From positions 35,751,939 through 35,815,938 of the forward strand of contig OU744733.1 of assembly GCA_916613615.1 (NCBI GenBank): DNA of 64,000 nucleotides, given 5' to 3'. Position 1 is the stretch's first letter, and each line of letters starts with the position of its first letter. Positions 11,497 through 23,008 of this stretch are shown in pieces. The stretch comes from Steromphala cineraria (taxonomy: Eukaryota > Mollusca > Gastropoda > Trochida > Trochidae). The notes under the pieces were generated by a model, which was not told where the DNA came from, ran no database searches, and was given only the letters and a program-made list of their open reading frames with translations. The translations under genes and the position numbers were made by a program.

Positions 11497-12035
11497 ATGT
11501 TTATCAAAATTCTATTTTTGATGAAGCTAGTTGATAATGATAAATGCACATTTTGTAAACATGCCTCAGAAGATATCTCACATGTATACTTTGACTGTGA
11601 ATTTGTAAAGAACTTTTGGCAAGACTTGAAAATGCTTATTAATAATCATTTTCATTTTAACATCATACTTACAAAATTTGATACCTTTGATATACTAAAA
11701 TAGCCAAAAGATATTTATGTCTCAAGTATAAGACAACATGTACTCTCTTCTGAGGAGTTTCTAAAATATCTTAAAATGACAAGTTCAATTGAAAAAATTA
11801 TTTCTAGGAAGAATAACAGATAAGAAGTATTTATTAGGAAATGGATCCAGTTGCCAAATGATACTAGGCATTGAATGAAGCTCTCATAAAATATTTACCC
11901 ACATTGTCCATACAGCCCTATGTTGTTTTTGTATACACTTAACTCTGTTACTTTTGCAAATGTACTTGCCTCATCATGTAACTTGTATAAATGATTTCAA
12001 ATGGAATACAAAAAATAAAAATAAAAATTCTTCTT
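11497..12035 (+). pseudogene. LINE 3' remnant with Cys/His C-terminal domain
   Basis: The frame contains LVDNDKCTFCKHASEDISH followed by VYFDCEFVKNFWQDL. This is the C-x2-C ... H-x4-C zinc-binding segment followed by FW that is typical of the C-terminus of non-LTR retrotransposon ORF2 proteins. After a stop at 11701 the same frame resumes with a matching C-terminal stretch (LSSEEFLKYLKMTSSIEK) and another stop near 11821. An A-rich tail (ACAAAAAATAAAAATAAAAA) lies at about 12008-12028. Reverse transcriptase is absent or unrecognisable upstream. It is a 5'-truncated dead copy, and the same stops occur in units 2 and 3. Confidence 0.75.
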
Positions 12036-12384
12036 TTAGAGGTAATGACTCAGGCGATCCTTGTTTTTGCAAAAATAATTCTGTGTGATGTCAAAATTCT
12101 TCTTTCGGATTTTGGATCTCTTTAATCTTTTCGATAAAAGATTGCATACAAAAACAATAATTAAATCAGTCAATATCAATTTCTTAAATAATTTTGAGCT
12201 GAAAGATATGTGAAACACAGAATGCTTATTTTCAAACCAAATATACATGCATATGCAGTTTCAATGGTTATCTGCCATAGACCCCTTAATCAGAGTTCAT
12301 AGCAAGATGGCAATCTACTTTGTTTTCTTTTTGGTTAGTTTCTTTTTTTAAATAATGTCTTTTTTATGTCAACATTTGACATAT
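12036..12384. other. AT-rich DNA
   Basis: The minus-strand frame at 12036-12248 is open in all units but has no recognisable domain and is Lys/Phe/Leu-rich as AT bias predicts. Confidence 0.35.
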
Positions 12385-12515
12385 CAACCTTATTTTGAGG
12401 CAAAACTTTACCCCCTGTGTGTACTGTTTACATGACAAAATTTGCAAATTTGCCCTTGGGGGTAATTTACCCTCGGGGGTAAACAGTGCATGTAAACGCG
12501 GCTTTAATAAAACTC
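12385..12515. repeat. Short inverted-repeat element with GGGGGTAA motifs
   Basis: TTACCCCCTG near the left edge and CGGGGGTAAACAGTGCATGT near the right edge are complementary in part, and the middle reads CCTTGGGGGTAATTTACCCT, a self-complementary core. It may be a tiny MITE or a hairpin. The unit 2 copy is at about 41252-41360. Confidence 0.4.
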
Positions 12516-13660
12516 AAATAACTATCAGCAAGGAGCACTGGGATATTTCATTCTTTCTAAATTAGGCTTTATAATGTAATGGATACACGTCTAGACATTT
12601 CTACTAATTAAAAGATCTTTCTGTGAATGGCATCAGAGGATGTGGTTCACAATAAGAACCTCATCTGAAAAGTGTCTATAGCTATTAGTACATGTAATGA
12701 GAGAAGCCCTATTGATATTCCATACAATTACAGTTCAGTACAAAAAGGGAGTCATCACTATCGGAAGTCCCTAAGACTTACATGTTAAATAAGTGTTGCA
12801 AGACTAATTTTGTTTTTGAATTGAAATCTTTTAATTTTCAACATTTACACAAAACTAGTAAATCCCCTTAGCTACACGTACATAATTACCTTTATCTTCA
12901 GATCCGTTCAATACTTTTTAACAGACAATGCGACACATATACAAATGTTTGGGAAAATTAATGAAAAGAATACATAATGATGTCAACTACATTTTAGACA
13001 TCATTGCCATTTTCCCACGTTTAGATACCATCGGATTGATGTCTTGAGAGTGACTCAAATTCCTCTTTTCATAATGGTCAAAAGACGTTTCTGCTTTTAT
13101 CGTGTAGGCGTTATTTTCAATTAACCTGGATGTTATGCTGAGAAGTTTGATAAGGTTTGAAGACTTCGGAAAGTATCTTCAAATCGAAATTAAACATCTT
13201 TGCACTGGCATAGAGGACTTTATAAAGCTTTGGTATCAAATTGTCACACTCAAGATTTATACTAAGTGACCGTTTGAAGGTCAAAATTAAACAAACTTTG
13301 CAAACTTCTTGGAAAGTGCAACCTGTAAAGCTCAAGGCTTTAACCTAAATTATATTTTATCTAGGTTGGATATAATAAATTGTAACATGACTTCGGTGAA
13401 TACTCGTTTCTGATTGGTTGATTCCCAGTGTTAAATGGCAATGAACACCCGCAAATTGGCTGAGGCGAATCACCGCGAAAGGATACATTATTTGGACCGC
13501 CTCAACATAAAAATGTTCTGATTCTCCCATTATTCCTGCTCGATTCACATTTTACTGCTGTTGTTGTAATTTTCTAACTTGCTTACGCCGTCGGTTTTAA
13601 ACTAATTTGAATAACAATGAATCCCGGAAATTTTACAAACGCAACTATTTATCTTTTTAT
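12516..13660. other. Intergenic, nearly identical in units 1 and 2
   Basis: No gene seen. The part 13370-13560 is less AT-rich and holds CTGATTGGTTG and CAAATTGGCTG (CCAAT-box-like on the minus strand), but no adjoining coding sequence supports a promoter. Confidence 0.35.
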
Positions 13661-14170
13661 TGTTTCTATCACCACAGAAAAAGATCTAGTTATGAAATGT
13701 TGTTACAGCCTCTATTCTTATTCGCCGAGTTTGTGGGGTAGAATGGGTCGGTCAAATTCTAAGTTTTTATTGGAGGCAATCAAACTTAGTTGTGCAATCA
13801 GTGATGCCGTTCTAAAATCGACATTGGGGCTACTGAATCATGGCAAAAGCATTGTGATATCCTTTCCATGTGAGAAGCGTTGTAATTTGCTAGAAAAATT
13901 CAAATGGCTTGTGGTGCATTTTTTTCCGCCAGAGGAAACTGCCGGAACCCAGGGATTTGGTCCAATAAGAACAGAGGCTCGATCAACATTTCATGACTTG
14001 ATCTGCCTCTGTGGGGAGAGAATGTTCACTTCCTGTTATACAAAAATTGCACCACAGTTCATTTGAATTTCCTAAGCAACATTACTTGATCTGCCTCTGT
14101 GGGGAGAGAATGAAGAACAGGGGCTCGATCAACATTTCATGACTTGATCTGCCTCTGTGGGGAGAGAATG
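13661..14170 (+). mobile_element. Mutator-type MITE with repeated right ends
   Basis: A complete element of the 9802 family in the opposite orientation spans 13661 to about 14024: a degenerate left end (ACAGAAAAAGATCTAGTTAT), interior with CGCCGAGTTTGTGGGG and TTGGAGGCAATC, and a right end GACTTGATCTGCCTCTGTGG. Two further right ends follow, finishing near 14112 and 14170. The sequence TTCACTTCCTGTTATA follows both the first and the last, so the end itself was duplicated together with its flank. The 149-residue frame here (13617-14066) is produced by the MITE. The unit 2 copy is 42516-43030. Confidence 0.7.
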
Positions 14171-14529
14171 TTCACTTCCTGTTATAAAAATCACAGCATG
14201 TAGCATGACAAGATAAAAAACCGCTTTTATAGTGTATGATTCGTTCGTTGATTATTTGATAACCAATTCAGTCATAATGTAACTACCTCTTTCATCCATT
14301 TAAACTATTTTTATTTTTATTATTTATAAAAGACCTGAAAAGGGGTTGGACATTTTGATTTTTATCTTTGCATCAGAAGCCACAAAGATTGCGTTTCAAC
14401 TAAGATCTAAAGATACAGACAATGAATAAGGGTATAGATAAGTTTTGCCACGTCCCAAGACGTTATGTTTTTTAAACTTATGAGAAATTGACCGACTCGA
14501 TTACCGTACAGATTTTCCTAGTCATTTTT
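14171..14529. other. AT-rich DNA
   Basis: No gene or second repeat seen beyond its unit 2 counterpart. Confidence 0.4.
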
Positions 14530-15109
14530 ATCTCATCAGGTCTGAAAGACCCGATGGGCTTATGGCATGGCAAGGCGTCCGGCGTCCGGCCGTCCGTCCG
14601 TCCGTCCGTAAACTTTTTCGTCACATTTTCGACTTCTTTTCCAGAACCAATGACTCCAGAGAGCTGAAATTTGATGTACAGACTCCTTGGCCAATGGGGA
14701 TTCTAAATTGTGGATTTTGTGACTCCATGACCCCAATTGGGGTCATAGGGGTCAAACCTTAAAAACCTATTTTCATATTCTTCTCCAGTTCCAAAAGGTC
14801 TAGGGAGCTGAAAAGTTGTGAGTAGACTCCTTGGCCAATGGGGATTCTAAATTGTAGATTTCGTGACCCCATGACCCCAATTTTGGTCACAGGGGTCAAA
14901 ACCTTAAAAACCTATTTTTATCTTCTTCTTTAGTTCCAAAAGGTCAAGAGAGCTGAAAAGTTGTGTGTAGACTCTTTGGCCAATTAAGATTCTAAATTTT
15001 ACATTTGGTTACCCCTTGACCCCAATTGGGGTCACATGGGTCAACACCTTAAAAAAGTATTTCAATGAAAAGTCTGATGAGCTACAGAGCCCATGGTTCT
15101 ATTTTTTTC
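14530..15109 (+). mobile_element. Repeat element with three ~130-bp internal repeats
   Basis: It begins TCTCATCAGGTCTGAAAGAC and ends near AAAAGTCTGATGAGCTACAG, giving a short terminal inverted repeat around CTCATCAG/CTGATGAG. After a GTCC-rich head (CGTCCGTCCGTCCGTCCGTA) comes a unit repeated three times (near 14640, 14785 and 14925), each with a CCTTGGCCAATGGGGATTCT-like core and GACCCCAATTGGGGTCA or a variant. CCCCAATTGGGG is itself palindromic. Elements with this head are common in molluscs in my recollection. The 66-residue frame (14562-14762) is repeat-derived. The unit 2 copy is 43394-43975. Confidence 0.75.
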
Positions 15110-15800
15110 ATTTTTTAAACTTATGTCGATCACAGCGCAACAGAGCTAACCTATTAGTAGCGTTTATGTCAGAGTATCAAATAACCTAATGTTATTGTCG
15201 TCCCAGACAAATGCTCTAAAGTGTCGATATTAGAGTTTGTAATGCATATAAATGGTCCATTATGTCTGAAGGAATATTTGGGGGAATTGCCATATGACCT
15301 TCTGATATACGTAAGTGTCACTATGAGCTACATACATACATCGACCTTTTCCGTAATTTTTACTAGATGATTATTTATTCGGTTACTGTTTGTATTTAAT
15401 CTCAAAAGTTAACTCATTCTTTGCACAGACCTTGAGGTTCATTGTCTCATCCTGCCACGCTTCAGATAAGTCTCGTGAGACTTGAGTAACAAGTGGAATC
15501 AACTGTATGAATGTATGATTACTCTGATTAATGATGATATTAATATTTGTATTTACTTTCAAAAATAAGTTTTGTGGAATGTTATCATCATTATCGTAAT
15601 TTGATAATTGTTGTAATGTAAATCTGAAACTATTATTACATTAAACATGTATAATCATAATGCATATACAGTAGAACACGGATATAACGAACTCCAAGGG
15701 ACCAACGAATTTAGATATATCTTGTTTGCGCTACTCGTGTTTAGCTGTCATACACAGGGCATTTGAAAAGGTTATGATACCTATATGTCACTTCACTTTT
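15110..15800. other. Intergenic, conserved in unit 2
   Basis: No domain-bearing frame. Unit 2 carries about 130 extra bases after the counterpart of 15800 (44670-44795), including an intact MITE end that unit 1 lacks. Confidence 0.4.
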
Positions 15801-16300
15801 CACGTATCCGACCAAGCCTCTGTTCTAATTAGCCAAAATCACTGGGTTCCTGCAGATTGCCCTAGCGGCAAAAGTTGCAACACAAGATATCTCACTGCAG
15901 CAAAGGATAACATATCTTTGATACCTTTGTTTGTGAGCATCCTTAACGGTGATATTGAAATGTTATGCCTTTGCTTTTACATTAACAGTGTGAGGGAAAA
16001 TATTTGAAAAATAAAGTATTGATTGGTTTTTTTAAAATAAAGATAGAACTGTTTTTAATAACTGTGTAAATTATTATTTGTTTTATGATTAATTTTATTT
16101 TCTAATCCACCCCAAACACTAATGAGACGGTAAAAATCGATCTTTTGTCAAATTAAGAGTTACATGTATTTCACCTGGATGTTAAATTCGTTTCACTGAA
16201 GTATACGAACTGACCGAGGCTTTACGAATGACCACTTTTGAAACGGCATCGCTGATTGCACAACTAACTTCGATTGCTTCCAATCAGACTTGTACCCTTC
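15801..16300 (-). mobile_element. Mutator-type MITE split by ~350 bp
   Basis: 15806-15880 matches the left interior of the MITE (AAGCCTCTGTTCTAATTAGC, then GGGTTCCTGCAGATTGCC), and 16240-16295 matches the right interior (GCTGATTGCACAACTAACTT, then GCTTCCAATCAGACTTGTAC). About 350 bp of unrelated AT-rich sequence lies between. In unit 2 the left end is more complete (from about 44767, CATTCTCTCTCCCCACAG). Confidence 0.55.
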
Positions 16301-16370
16301 TGCAACTACTACCACTTCTACCACTTCTACAAATTTTAATATACAAATGCAGACTTGAAAGGCCGTATGG

Positions 16371-17150
16371 AACCAGCGATGTAGGTCATATTCTAAATAT
16401 AGCACGAGTCAATTTCAGTAGCTCTGATAATAAATACATGTTTTCAGCGTAAACATTTAGTGACATCGTTAACAATGACTTGTCACGTGGTCGTAAGTGA
16501 TCTACCTATTAGTAAACATAAGTCTTTTTTCGATGTCACCATCGTTCTTACACAAACAATACTTTTAAATCGCCAGGCGAGCCCAGCGTGAAATTAAATC
16601 GCGTGGGTTATAAAAAAGTGGAGACTGCGATTATTGAATGCGAAATAATGCTCTTATCTGGAACAAATGCAGACTCTTCATCAAATGAAGATGTTTTTGA
16701 TTGAATCTGTTAACATTTATCAGCGTCTTTAATAGAACATATTGTTTCTCTTTCAACATGACATTTAAAGCGAAATCATATTCCACAGTTTAATGTGCCA
16801 AATATTTTGTATTACCCACATGGTGACGTAATGCATTTTTTGCTACAGCTCTGTTCATTGGTCTTTTGATTTGGATACAACACATGTGATTGGCGCGGCT
16901 TCCCTTTGAAAATATCAAGAGTAATATAGAGAGAATTCAGAAAAGTTTTAGGAGAATCAAATCATAATACTTGGTGCCCTTTGGGGCACCAAGCAATAAG
17001 AAACCTTTTTGTAAGAGTATATTCAATTTCTTAAACACTTTATACCTTTTATAATCATACATACAAAATCTCAATGCCGAAGAACCAATATCTTACCGTG
17101 ATTTTATCTTATTGAAGGATTCATATGAAATTTCCATCATGACATGAACC
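16371..17150. other. Segment present only in unit 1
   Basis: Between shared flanks (ATGCAGACTTGAAAG on the left, CCCCTCAACTTTTCATCC on the right) units 1 and 2 carry unrelated sequence. Unit 1 has this stretch and unit 2 has 45350-46490. I see no gene here. Confidence 0.55.
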
Positions 17151-18385
17151 CCTCAACTTTTCATCCTTTGATCTCGGGCTTCAAGCTAAATTTGCTCTTC
17201 TTTTCAATTTAATTTAGTTTCAAAGCGTGCTGTCTGTAGATCTGATTTGTTAGTTTCTAAAATGGAAAAATAAATATGATACGCTGCTTATCGCCAAATT
17301 AAAAACTCCAACTTTGTGAAGAGTTAAACAATTTTAAGAAAATAACCTTTTACAAATAACTTGTGATAGTTTTAAATGACCTTAGCTATCTGGAGAGTTC
17401 TGTTCTCAGATTTGGTCGAGAATGACAACACATTTTAAATCAATGAGCACAGAAACGATGATGAATTCGCAATTAATAATGGGTTTTTAGTACTTGGGAG
17501 CTTATGTTCATTGCCAGTATATAGAACCCTCTGTTTAGTACATATTCAGTTTGGTTACAAAGCAAAACACTTATCTTATGCAAATTAAAATCACAAACAT
17601 TATGCTTTTTGGCAAAATTCAAAGAAAGTACTTTATCTTTTACAAGAATATGAGAAAGATATGTTGTCAAAATGTTTTTTGTTTTTTTTTCGGCCAGAAT
17701 GTTTGGAATTGAGATTAAGAAAGAAAAAAATCTAAATTGGATAAGTATTTATGCTATCAACATTCATAACATTCATGGAAATTAATATGTAGACGCATAT
17801 ATGAGCGATAGAAAGCAAGCAAAATTGCCATTATTGAATCTACTATAACATTTTGTTAATAAGATTACAAAGCGACAGTTTCTTTTAGAAATGTGAACAA
17901 GTATCGTTTCAAAATTCATTACATCGTCTTATTAAAGAAGTTATCCTTTTTCAGTCGTAATAATTACTCCAGTACTCACTTACGCCTTTTAGATGGTATC
18001 GTTTATGTTGCCCTTTCGTTAACTGCATTTGGTTTATAGCAATGTATGAGGAATACTTCAGTGTTCTTGGTGATAAATCCCTTCTATCATTTGATGAGAC
18101 CAAAATGATAAAGCTAGCTTATATATGATTTTGCATTTAGAAACATTGGCAAAACAACATTGGTATCCATAATAAGAAATACCATGTTCTCCCGTGGTTT
18201 TGGTTTTATTCCGATGAACCAAACCATTGAAACTTTTGTTGTCTTATCATATAATATTAATATTATTTTATATAAATACTTAGCATTTGGCTCTGCAGGT
18301 CATCCGCCTTAGTTTGAAATAAACTGTGAGTTAAACTAACATTTATTTTATAAAATCAATTATCCTACGTAGGTTTGATTAATCT
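17151..18385. other. AT-rich DNA shared with unit 2
   Basis: Short frames only. The minus-strand frame 17473-17670 has no known domain and is not kept open in unit 2. Confidence 0.4.
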
Positions 18386-18389
18386 TTAA

Positions 18390-18745
18390 AGGGGCAGTAG
18401 CACGTTTTTTGATAATTTTATATTTGAAAAAATGCACTTATAATTGTAAGTAAATGTCTAATGTATTATATTGACAGTGTCAATAATCACATTACACAAG
18501 CCAATCACCCATAGTCAGAGGACAAAGTATGAGGATTCACATAAAATCCATTGGCGGCCATTTTTTGGTGAACACCTTTAATTCATTTTTGTAAGAAAAA
18601 GGAATCGCATGGCTGAACCTTAAGCTATATATTTGAATTATTACTGCTCCATTTAGTCTAAATACATTGTCTTTCATTTGAAACCATTAATTTTTATTTT
18701 CCAGACATCTCCTTATATTCCCCCTAAAAACGTGCTACTGCCCCT
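18390..18745 (+). mobile_element. piggyBac-type MITE (unit 1 only), TTAA TSD
   Basis: 356 bp starting AGGGGCAGTAGCACGTTTTT and ending with its complement AAAAACGTGCTACTGCCCCT, flanked by TTAA on both sides (18386-18389, 18746-18749). Unit 2 at about 47716-47726 has a single TTAA in the matching context (AATCTTAAATTAT), so this is an insertion into unit 1 or a clean loss from unit 2. TTAA duplication and precise empty sites are the hallmark of piggyBac elements. No coding capacity. Confidence 0.8.
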
Positions 18746-19448
18746 TTAAATCATATTCCGCATTTGCAATTGTCAGTGCAAACACGTTTTTGTATCCATG
18801 ACTTTTAGTTCTCGAAACAGATATAATTTTTTGGTATGATAATGAAGCCAATTTCATACTTGAAAGCACATCAAAGACAATTATGCTTTTCAATAAATGG
18901 TGTGCTCACTTTTACATTGGATGCGAAAGTGTTTAGTATCCAGAATCATAAAAGGAAAAGAAGTCTACTACTTTGACAATGAAGCGATCCGGCATATTTA
19001 CTTGAAGGATTGTTTGCAAATATGAGGTAAACATTGTTATTTTTTGTGAGATCAACATTTTCTTTGAATAAATAATTATTCTTTATTTGTGCTCACCATT
19101 GTTCTAATTCTCATCCAGTTTCACCTATGAAGAGTAGATTTACTAAGTACTTACATTGTTTGTGCCATGTGAATTACTTTATGGTATTGTTAGGATAATT
19201 CATATGATTAGTCCAACCAGTTTATAAACGACACTAATTGATAATGTCAGGTCATAACTACAAAGAATGTTACATTGTAAAGATATTACAACATAACATT
19301 AGGTAAACCATCATTGTTCAATGCGGGTATGGTATCAAAATATTCCGCCGCTAACTCACATTTTATTCGGACAGAAACTAACATGTTTGCTTGTGAGTAA
19401 GGCGAACGAAATCCTGCCTAAACTTCTACAAGCCAAATCGTCTACAGC
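18746..19448. other. AT-rich DNA shared with unit 2
   Basis: No gene or repeat seen beyond the unit 2 counterpart. Confidence 0.4.
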
Positions 19449-19452
19449 TTAA

Positions 19453-20033
19453 AGGGACAGTTCTATCGGAGTATATTTTTTTTGTTAGAATCTCAAGAGG
19501 ACGCAGTGATGCATTCTATTATTTATTTTATTTTTTTCTACTGCATGTGTAGTTTTAAGTGGGTAACTCTCTGAAAGCGATTTTATGTAATAGTAAAACA
19601 ACTAACACTAAAACATTTTTGCTTTGAAGTTGTTATCGTTTTTATAGCTTTGATACTTGATTGCATTATGGTTCTTATCCTCATGGTTTTATTACGGATT
19701 TTGTATCATTGACCAATTTAACAGGCAGAAAAAACAATTCAATTTGACAGCAACAGCAACTAAGTTCAGAGTATTAGGATTTCTACACCATAAAACAAAG
19801 CTTAGAATATTCGTATATCTACACCATTAAACTGAGCTCAGAGTATTGGGATTTCTACGCAATTAAACAAAGTTCAAAATAGTAGGATCTCTACACCTTT
19901 AAACTAACCTAAAAACATTAGGATTTCTACACTCTTCAACTAAGTTTTTGTATAACGGATTTGTACACCATTGAACTAAGTGTTAAATTTGGGGAAACTC
20001 CTCTGAATTTATCATAATACATGACCATCCCAT
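19453..20033 (+). mobile_element. Second TTAA element family, carries minisatellite
   Basis: It starts AGGGACAGTTCTATCGGAGT after TTAA (19449-19452). In unit 2 the far end is well kept (49115-49141) and is the complement, CCGATAGGACTATCCCT before TTAA. In unit 1 that end is degenerate (near 20020-20033). The interior holds a 36-bp minisatellite. The family is distinct from the AGGGGCAGTAGCACG MITE but has the same target preference. Confidence 0.6.
19758..19985 (+). repeat. 36-bp minisatellite, about six diverged copies
   Basis: A unit of ACACCATTAAACTAAGCTC followed by AGAATATTAGGATTTCT repeats with a period of 36 bp and 15-30% divergence between copies. It lies inside the TTAA element at 19453-20033. 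Unit 2 has related arrays at 48733-48985 and 49488-49625. Confidence 0.75.
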
Positions 20034-20550
20034 TTAATAAAGAATAACAATTCATCCATTTAATTTTTCATTTATTCAAAACACTTAAGGCCAACTTTGC
20101 GACAAAACATACAAACTTTACTATCTAGTATATGGAAAGTGGGATATTGGACTACATTCGTACATAAAATGTGGATAGAGGTAGCATTGTAGCATTGACT
20201 TTGTACCAGTTGTATCGACTACCATCTACAATGGACAAATATGATATTTACGGAGTTTTCAATCCAAAACAGGACAACGAAGATGAGCTTTTCACTGATT
20301 AGGTCAGTGCTATCCTGAATCAGGTTAAGGAGTGTTTCTTCAACAATTAGTGATGAACTGACGAAAGTGTGGGTTCCATATGCATCCTTCTCTATGAAAA
20401 CATTTCTTGACCTAAATAGATCAATAGAATATCTATCGTCGGATCAAAATCAAGTACTTTCATTAAAATTTGGTACGAACTAGTACCTATACATATGAAG
20501 AAATAAAAATATTGACATGAAGAACAGAAAGTAACCCTGCTTGTATCAAA
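20034..20550. other. Segment largely specific to unit 1
   Basis: From 20034 to about 20385 there is no match in unit 2, which has 49146-49620 instead. Homology resumes at TTCTCTATGAAAACAT. No gene seen. Confidence 0.45.
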
Positions 20551-20620
20551 CCTCTGTAGCTCAGGTGGTAGAGTCGATGCTTTGCAACATAAAGCTACCG
20601 GGTTTGAATCTCACTTTCGC
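20551..20620 (+). pseudogene. tRNA-like sequence with Pol III boxes
   Basis: Box A is TAGCTCAGGTGG and box B is GGTTTGAATCT. The unit 2 copy at 49826-49895 fits both consensus boxes better (TAGCTCAGTTGG, GGTTTGAATCC). The anticodon arm is ambiguous: GCTTT/AAAGC pair around a 7-nt loop reading AAC (Val), while TTTGCAA would read TGC (Ala). The T stem and acceptor stem do not pair well. It is best called a tRNA-derived SINE head or tRNA pseudogene, not a working tRNA. Confidence 0.55.
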
Positions 20621-21625
20621 TGTTTGTGATTCTCCAAAATGTTAAATTCTAAATTTTGGAAGTCCGCTTATTTGCCATAGTTGAAAAACTCTTCGCCTGA
20701 CTAAGTGTAGGTGTATAATAAAAGGTAGTTGTATTAGAAGAGAAGAAGTGTATCTCATGATACACCCACACTTATAACAAGGTAAACCATAGCAACGAGA
20801 ATTGTAGTGGGGTATTACTATTACGGTATACCAGTTATACCAACTACAAGTTTCAATATATCAAATATGACAAAGGATACAGGATAGAGACGGTCACCAT
20901 CTTCAGGAGCAATGTAGTATAAAACAAGCTGTGTTTTTGAAAAAGGGATGTCTCCACGCAAAGGTCAAGGTTACGAGGTCATGAAAGACCCTACCATGAT
21001 AGATGCACATGTAAAATATCAAATTTAAAGGTTTATACCCAAGCAATCAAAAGTTATGAGCAAGGTGAAATTTGTTTGTGACTAACAGACTGACAGACTA
21101 ACAGTATTTATATTTTTTAAAAATTATCAACAAAAAGTGGGCAGTACATTAGATATCGATTTATGAGATCAAGTGATGTTTACAAGCAATGTAGATATTA
21201 CTACAAATTGTTAAAATACTTGGACATCATAAGTTAATGAAACAGAGAGCTTTCTGTAAAATGAACTGGCTAACGTGATGTCGAATCAATGACGTCAAAA
21301 TGCTTAAGACGTCATAATGCTATGATCGTACCTTTTTGTGATAGTGTCTTATAGATATATGCATTCCCTTGCTGATAAATGTTGGAAATCGTTTAGGATG
21401 ATAAAATTATATAATCTTACCCTTGTGTCCTTTGGTATCAAATACATCGTTGATCAGAGTAAATATATACCTCGGATAATAAAAAAAGACTTTAGCGAGA
21501 TTCTCTATTTAAAAAACCCTGTGGCATTGTATTATTAAAGAATTTATGGTTATAACCAACATCATAATTCCCATTAATTGAATATCATATTACTTTCACT
21601 GTACATATGGTATAGGAAAGCATTT
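20621..21625. other. AT-rich DNA
   Basis: 20650-20880 is missing from unit 2. The frame at 21338-21538, also open at 50391-50591, has no recognisable domain. Confidence 0.35.
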
Positions 21626-21629
21626 TGGA

Positions 21630-21681
21630 AATAACAACGAAATAACAACGAAATAACGAAATAACGAAATAACAACGAAAT
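21630..21681 (+). repeat. AATAACAACG / AATAACG microsatellite
   Basis: Blocks of AAATAACAACG and AAATAACG alternate for about 50 bp. Unit 2 has a single block at the same place (50683-50696), so the array expanded in unit 1 or shrank in unit 2 after duplication. Confidence 0.8.
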
Positions 21682-22111
21682 GAGATGTCATCTTGACCAG
21701 CTGATCTCATTTTGCCAAGAAGCAATTACGATGTATTTGTAAAAGTTGAATATTTTTAAATCGAAAAAAAAGTTTGGCCTTCCACTTAATCACGTTCAAT
21801 GTAAGATCCATGTAGAATAATTAATAAATACCATATAGAAAATGTTGCTTAAAGAACGATGACCTTCTAAACTAGATAATCTTTTCCACTTCCTGCACGT
21901 GCTCATGAATAATAGACTAATCAACATGACGGAGATTCATGGATCTGAAAAAAATTCTTATGCTTTGTAAACTGTCTTAAATGTGAATATTCTCAGAGTA
22001 AGAGGAGTTTCACAAAAACTTTAATGAGACTAAGGATTTGTGCACATGTTATTCTTTTCAACAATATCTAATTATCGATTCGGAAAAATTTCGGCGTCTT
22101 AACTTTAATTC

Positions 22112-22436
22112 AGAACCTGGAATACTAGCCTGAAATACATTGATGACATTGTATGTGATGTTGACAGTAATCTTCGTCTCTTTGTGGATGACACGTCACT
22201 GTACGTAATTACTGAAGACCCGATTATAGTTGCTACCTGTCTTAACAACAATTTAGAAAAGATGTCACAATTGGACCGTGATTGGAAGGTCAAATTCTAC
22301 CCAGAACTTAACAAAAACAAAAAACAAAACAAACCCGAATCTATTCAATTTTCGCAATTCTCAGTCATCTGTAAAACCGTATCTACTCAAGGACGGAACA
22401 ATGATAAATGAAATCAAAGGTAGTAGTAGTATAGTT
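22112..22436 (+). pseudogene. LINE-A reverse transcriptase fragment (5' part)
   Basis: The frame reads LKYIDDIVCDVDSNLRLFVD then DTSLYVITEDPIIVATCLNN and NLEKMSQLDRDWKVKFYP. This is the palm region of a non-LTR reverse transcriptase with FVDD at the catalytic YADD/FADD position (about 22181-22192). A Lys/Asn-rich slip follows, and the family-typical TMINEIKG continues in another frame near 22400. The protein is interrupted at about 22436 and continues at 23009. Everything upstream of the palm is missing. The unit 2 copy is 51496-51764. Confidence 0.75.
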
Positions 22437-23008
22437 TTTATTAAAGTGTCACACGCATCATTACATTTATATACAAGACATGATACACATTATAAAACAA
22501 TGTGTCGAGCCACAAATGGCTTTTGAGACACTAAAAGAACACCTTTTACTGTTTACTTTTACAAATACATGTTTTTGAATATAAAATATCTAACCCAATC
22601 AGTTCAATAACAGCTCTCTTCTATTAAACATATTTAAAATCAAAGTAGCTAAAATATTTTGCAAAGTGCTTTCATTCATTAGAAAAACTTTTCATTATCA
22701 TTTGAATCATAAAAAGCATCATTACGTTTAAAAGCAGCTTCAAACAGAATAAAACGCAAATCATCATAGAGATTACATCTCATTTAGAAATGGAATTCAT
22801 CTTCAACCATATGTACATTATTAATACAATATTTACAATGCCTTTGTAAAAGAGGAACCGTAGGCTTGGCATATCTGCCGGTTTCAATAAACAAGGGTAA
22901 AATACCACATCTAAATTTGGATAAAATACGACGATGATCTCTAAACATGACTTTTTTTACCCAATTTTGGGGTGTTTTTGTACAAGCCATAAGTACGCAA
23001 TTTGTTTC
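22437..23008 (-). pseudogene. LINE-C 3' fragment inserted into LINE-A
   Basis: On the minus strand the frame reads RDHRRILSKFRCGILPLFIE then TGRYAKPTVPLLQRHCKYCI and VEDEFHF, followed after one stop codon by MRCNLYDDLRFILFEAAFKR. This is the C-terminal zinc-binding segment (C-x2-C ... E-x3-H-F) of non-LTR ORF2 proteins. The stop between FHF and MRC is present in both units. At its 3' side lies (TAG)n, i.e. CTACTACTAC on the element strand, likely the insertion tail. The unit 2 copy (about 51746-52272) has small internal deletions. Confidence 0.7.

Noticed and set aside
12036..12248. Minus-strand frame open in three units
   Set aside because: Nearly identical DNA explains the shared open frame; no splice signals or domain were seen.
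13370..13560. Promoter with CCAAT boxes
   Set aside because: No transcript or coding start is visible nearby. Two CCAAT-like matches are expected by chance in this length.
13617..14066. 149-residue plus-strand frame, one of the longest in the window
   Set aside because: It lies over a Mutator-type MITE. The unit 2 counterpart is broken by a 6-bp insertion and stops early, and composition and repeats explain it.
19758..19985. CRISPR-like 36-bp period
   Set aside because: The full 36-bp unit repeats with divergence throughout, so it is a minisatellite with no unique spacers.
21338..21538. 66-residue frame open in units 1 and 2
   Set aside because: No recognisable domain and typical AT-rich composition; conservation is no higher than in the flanks.
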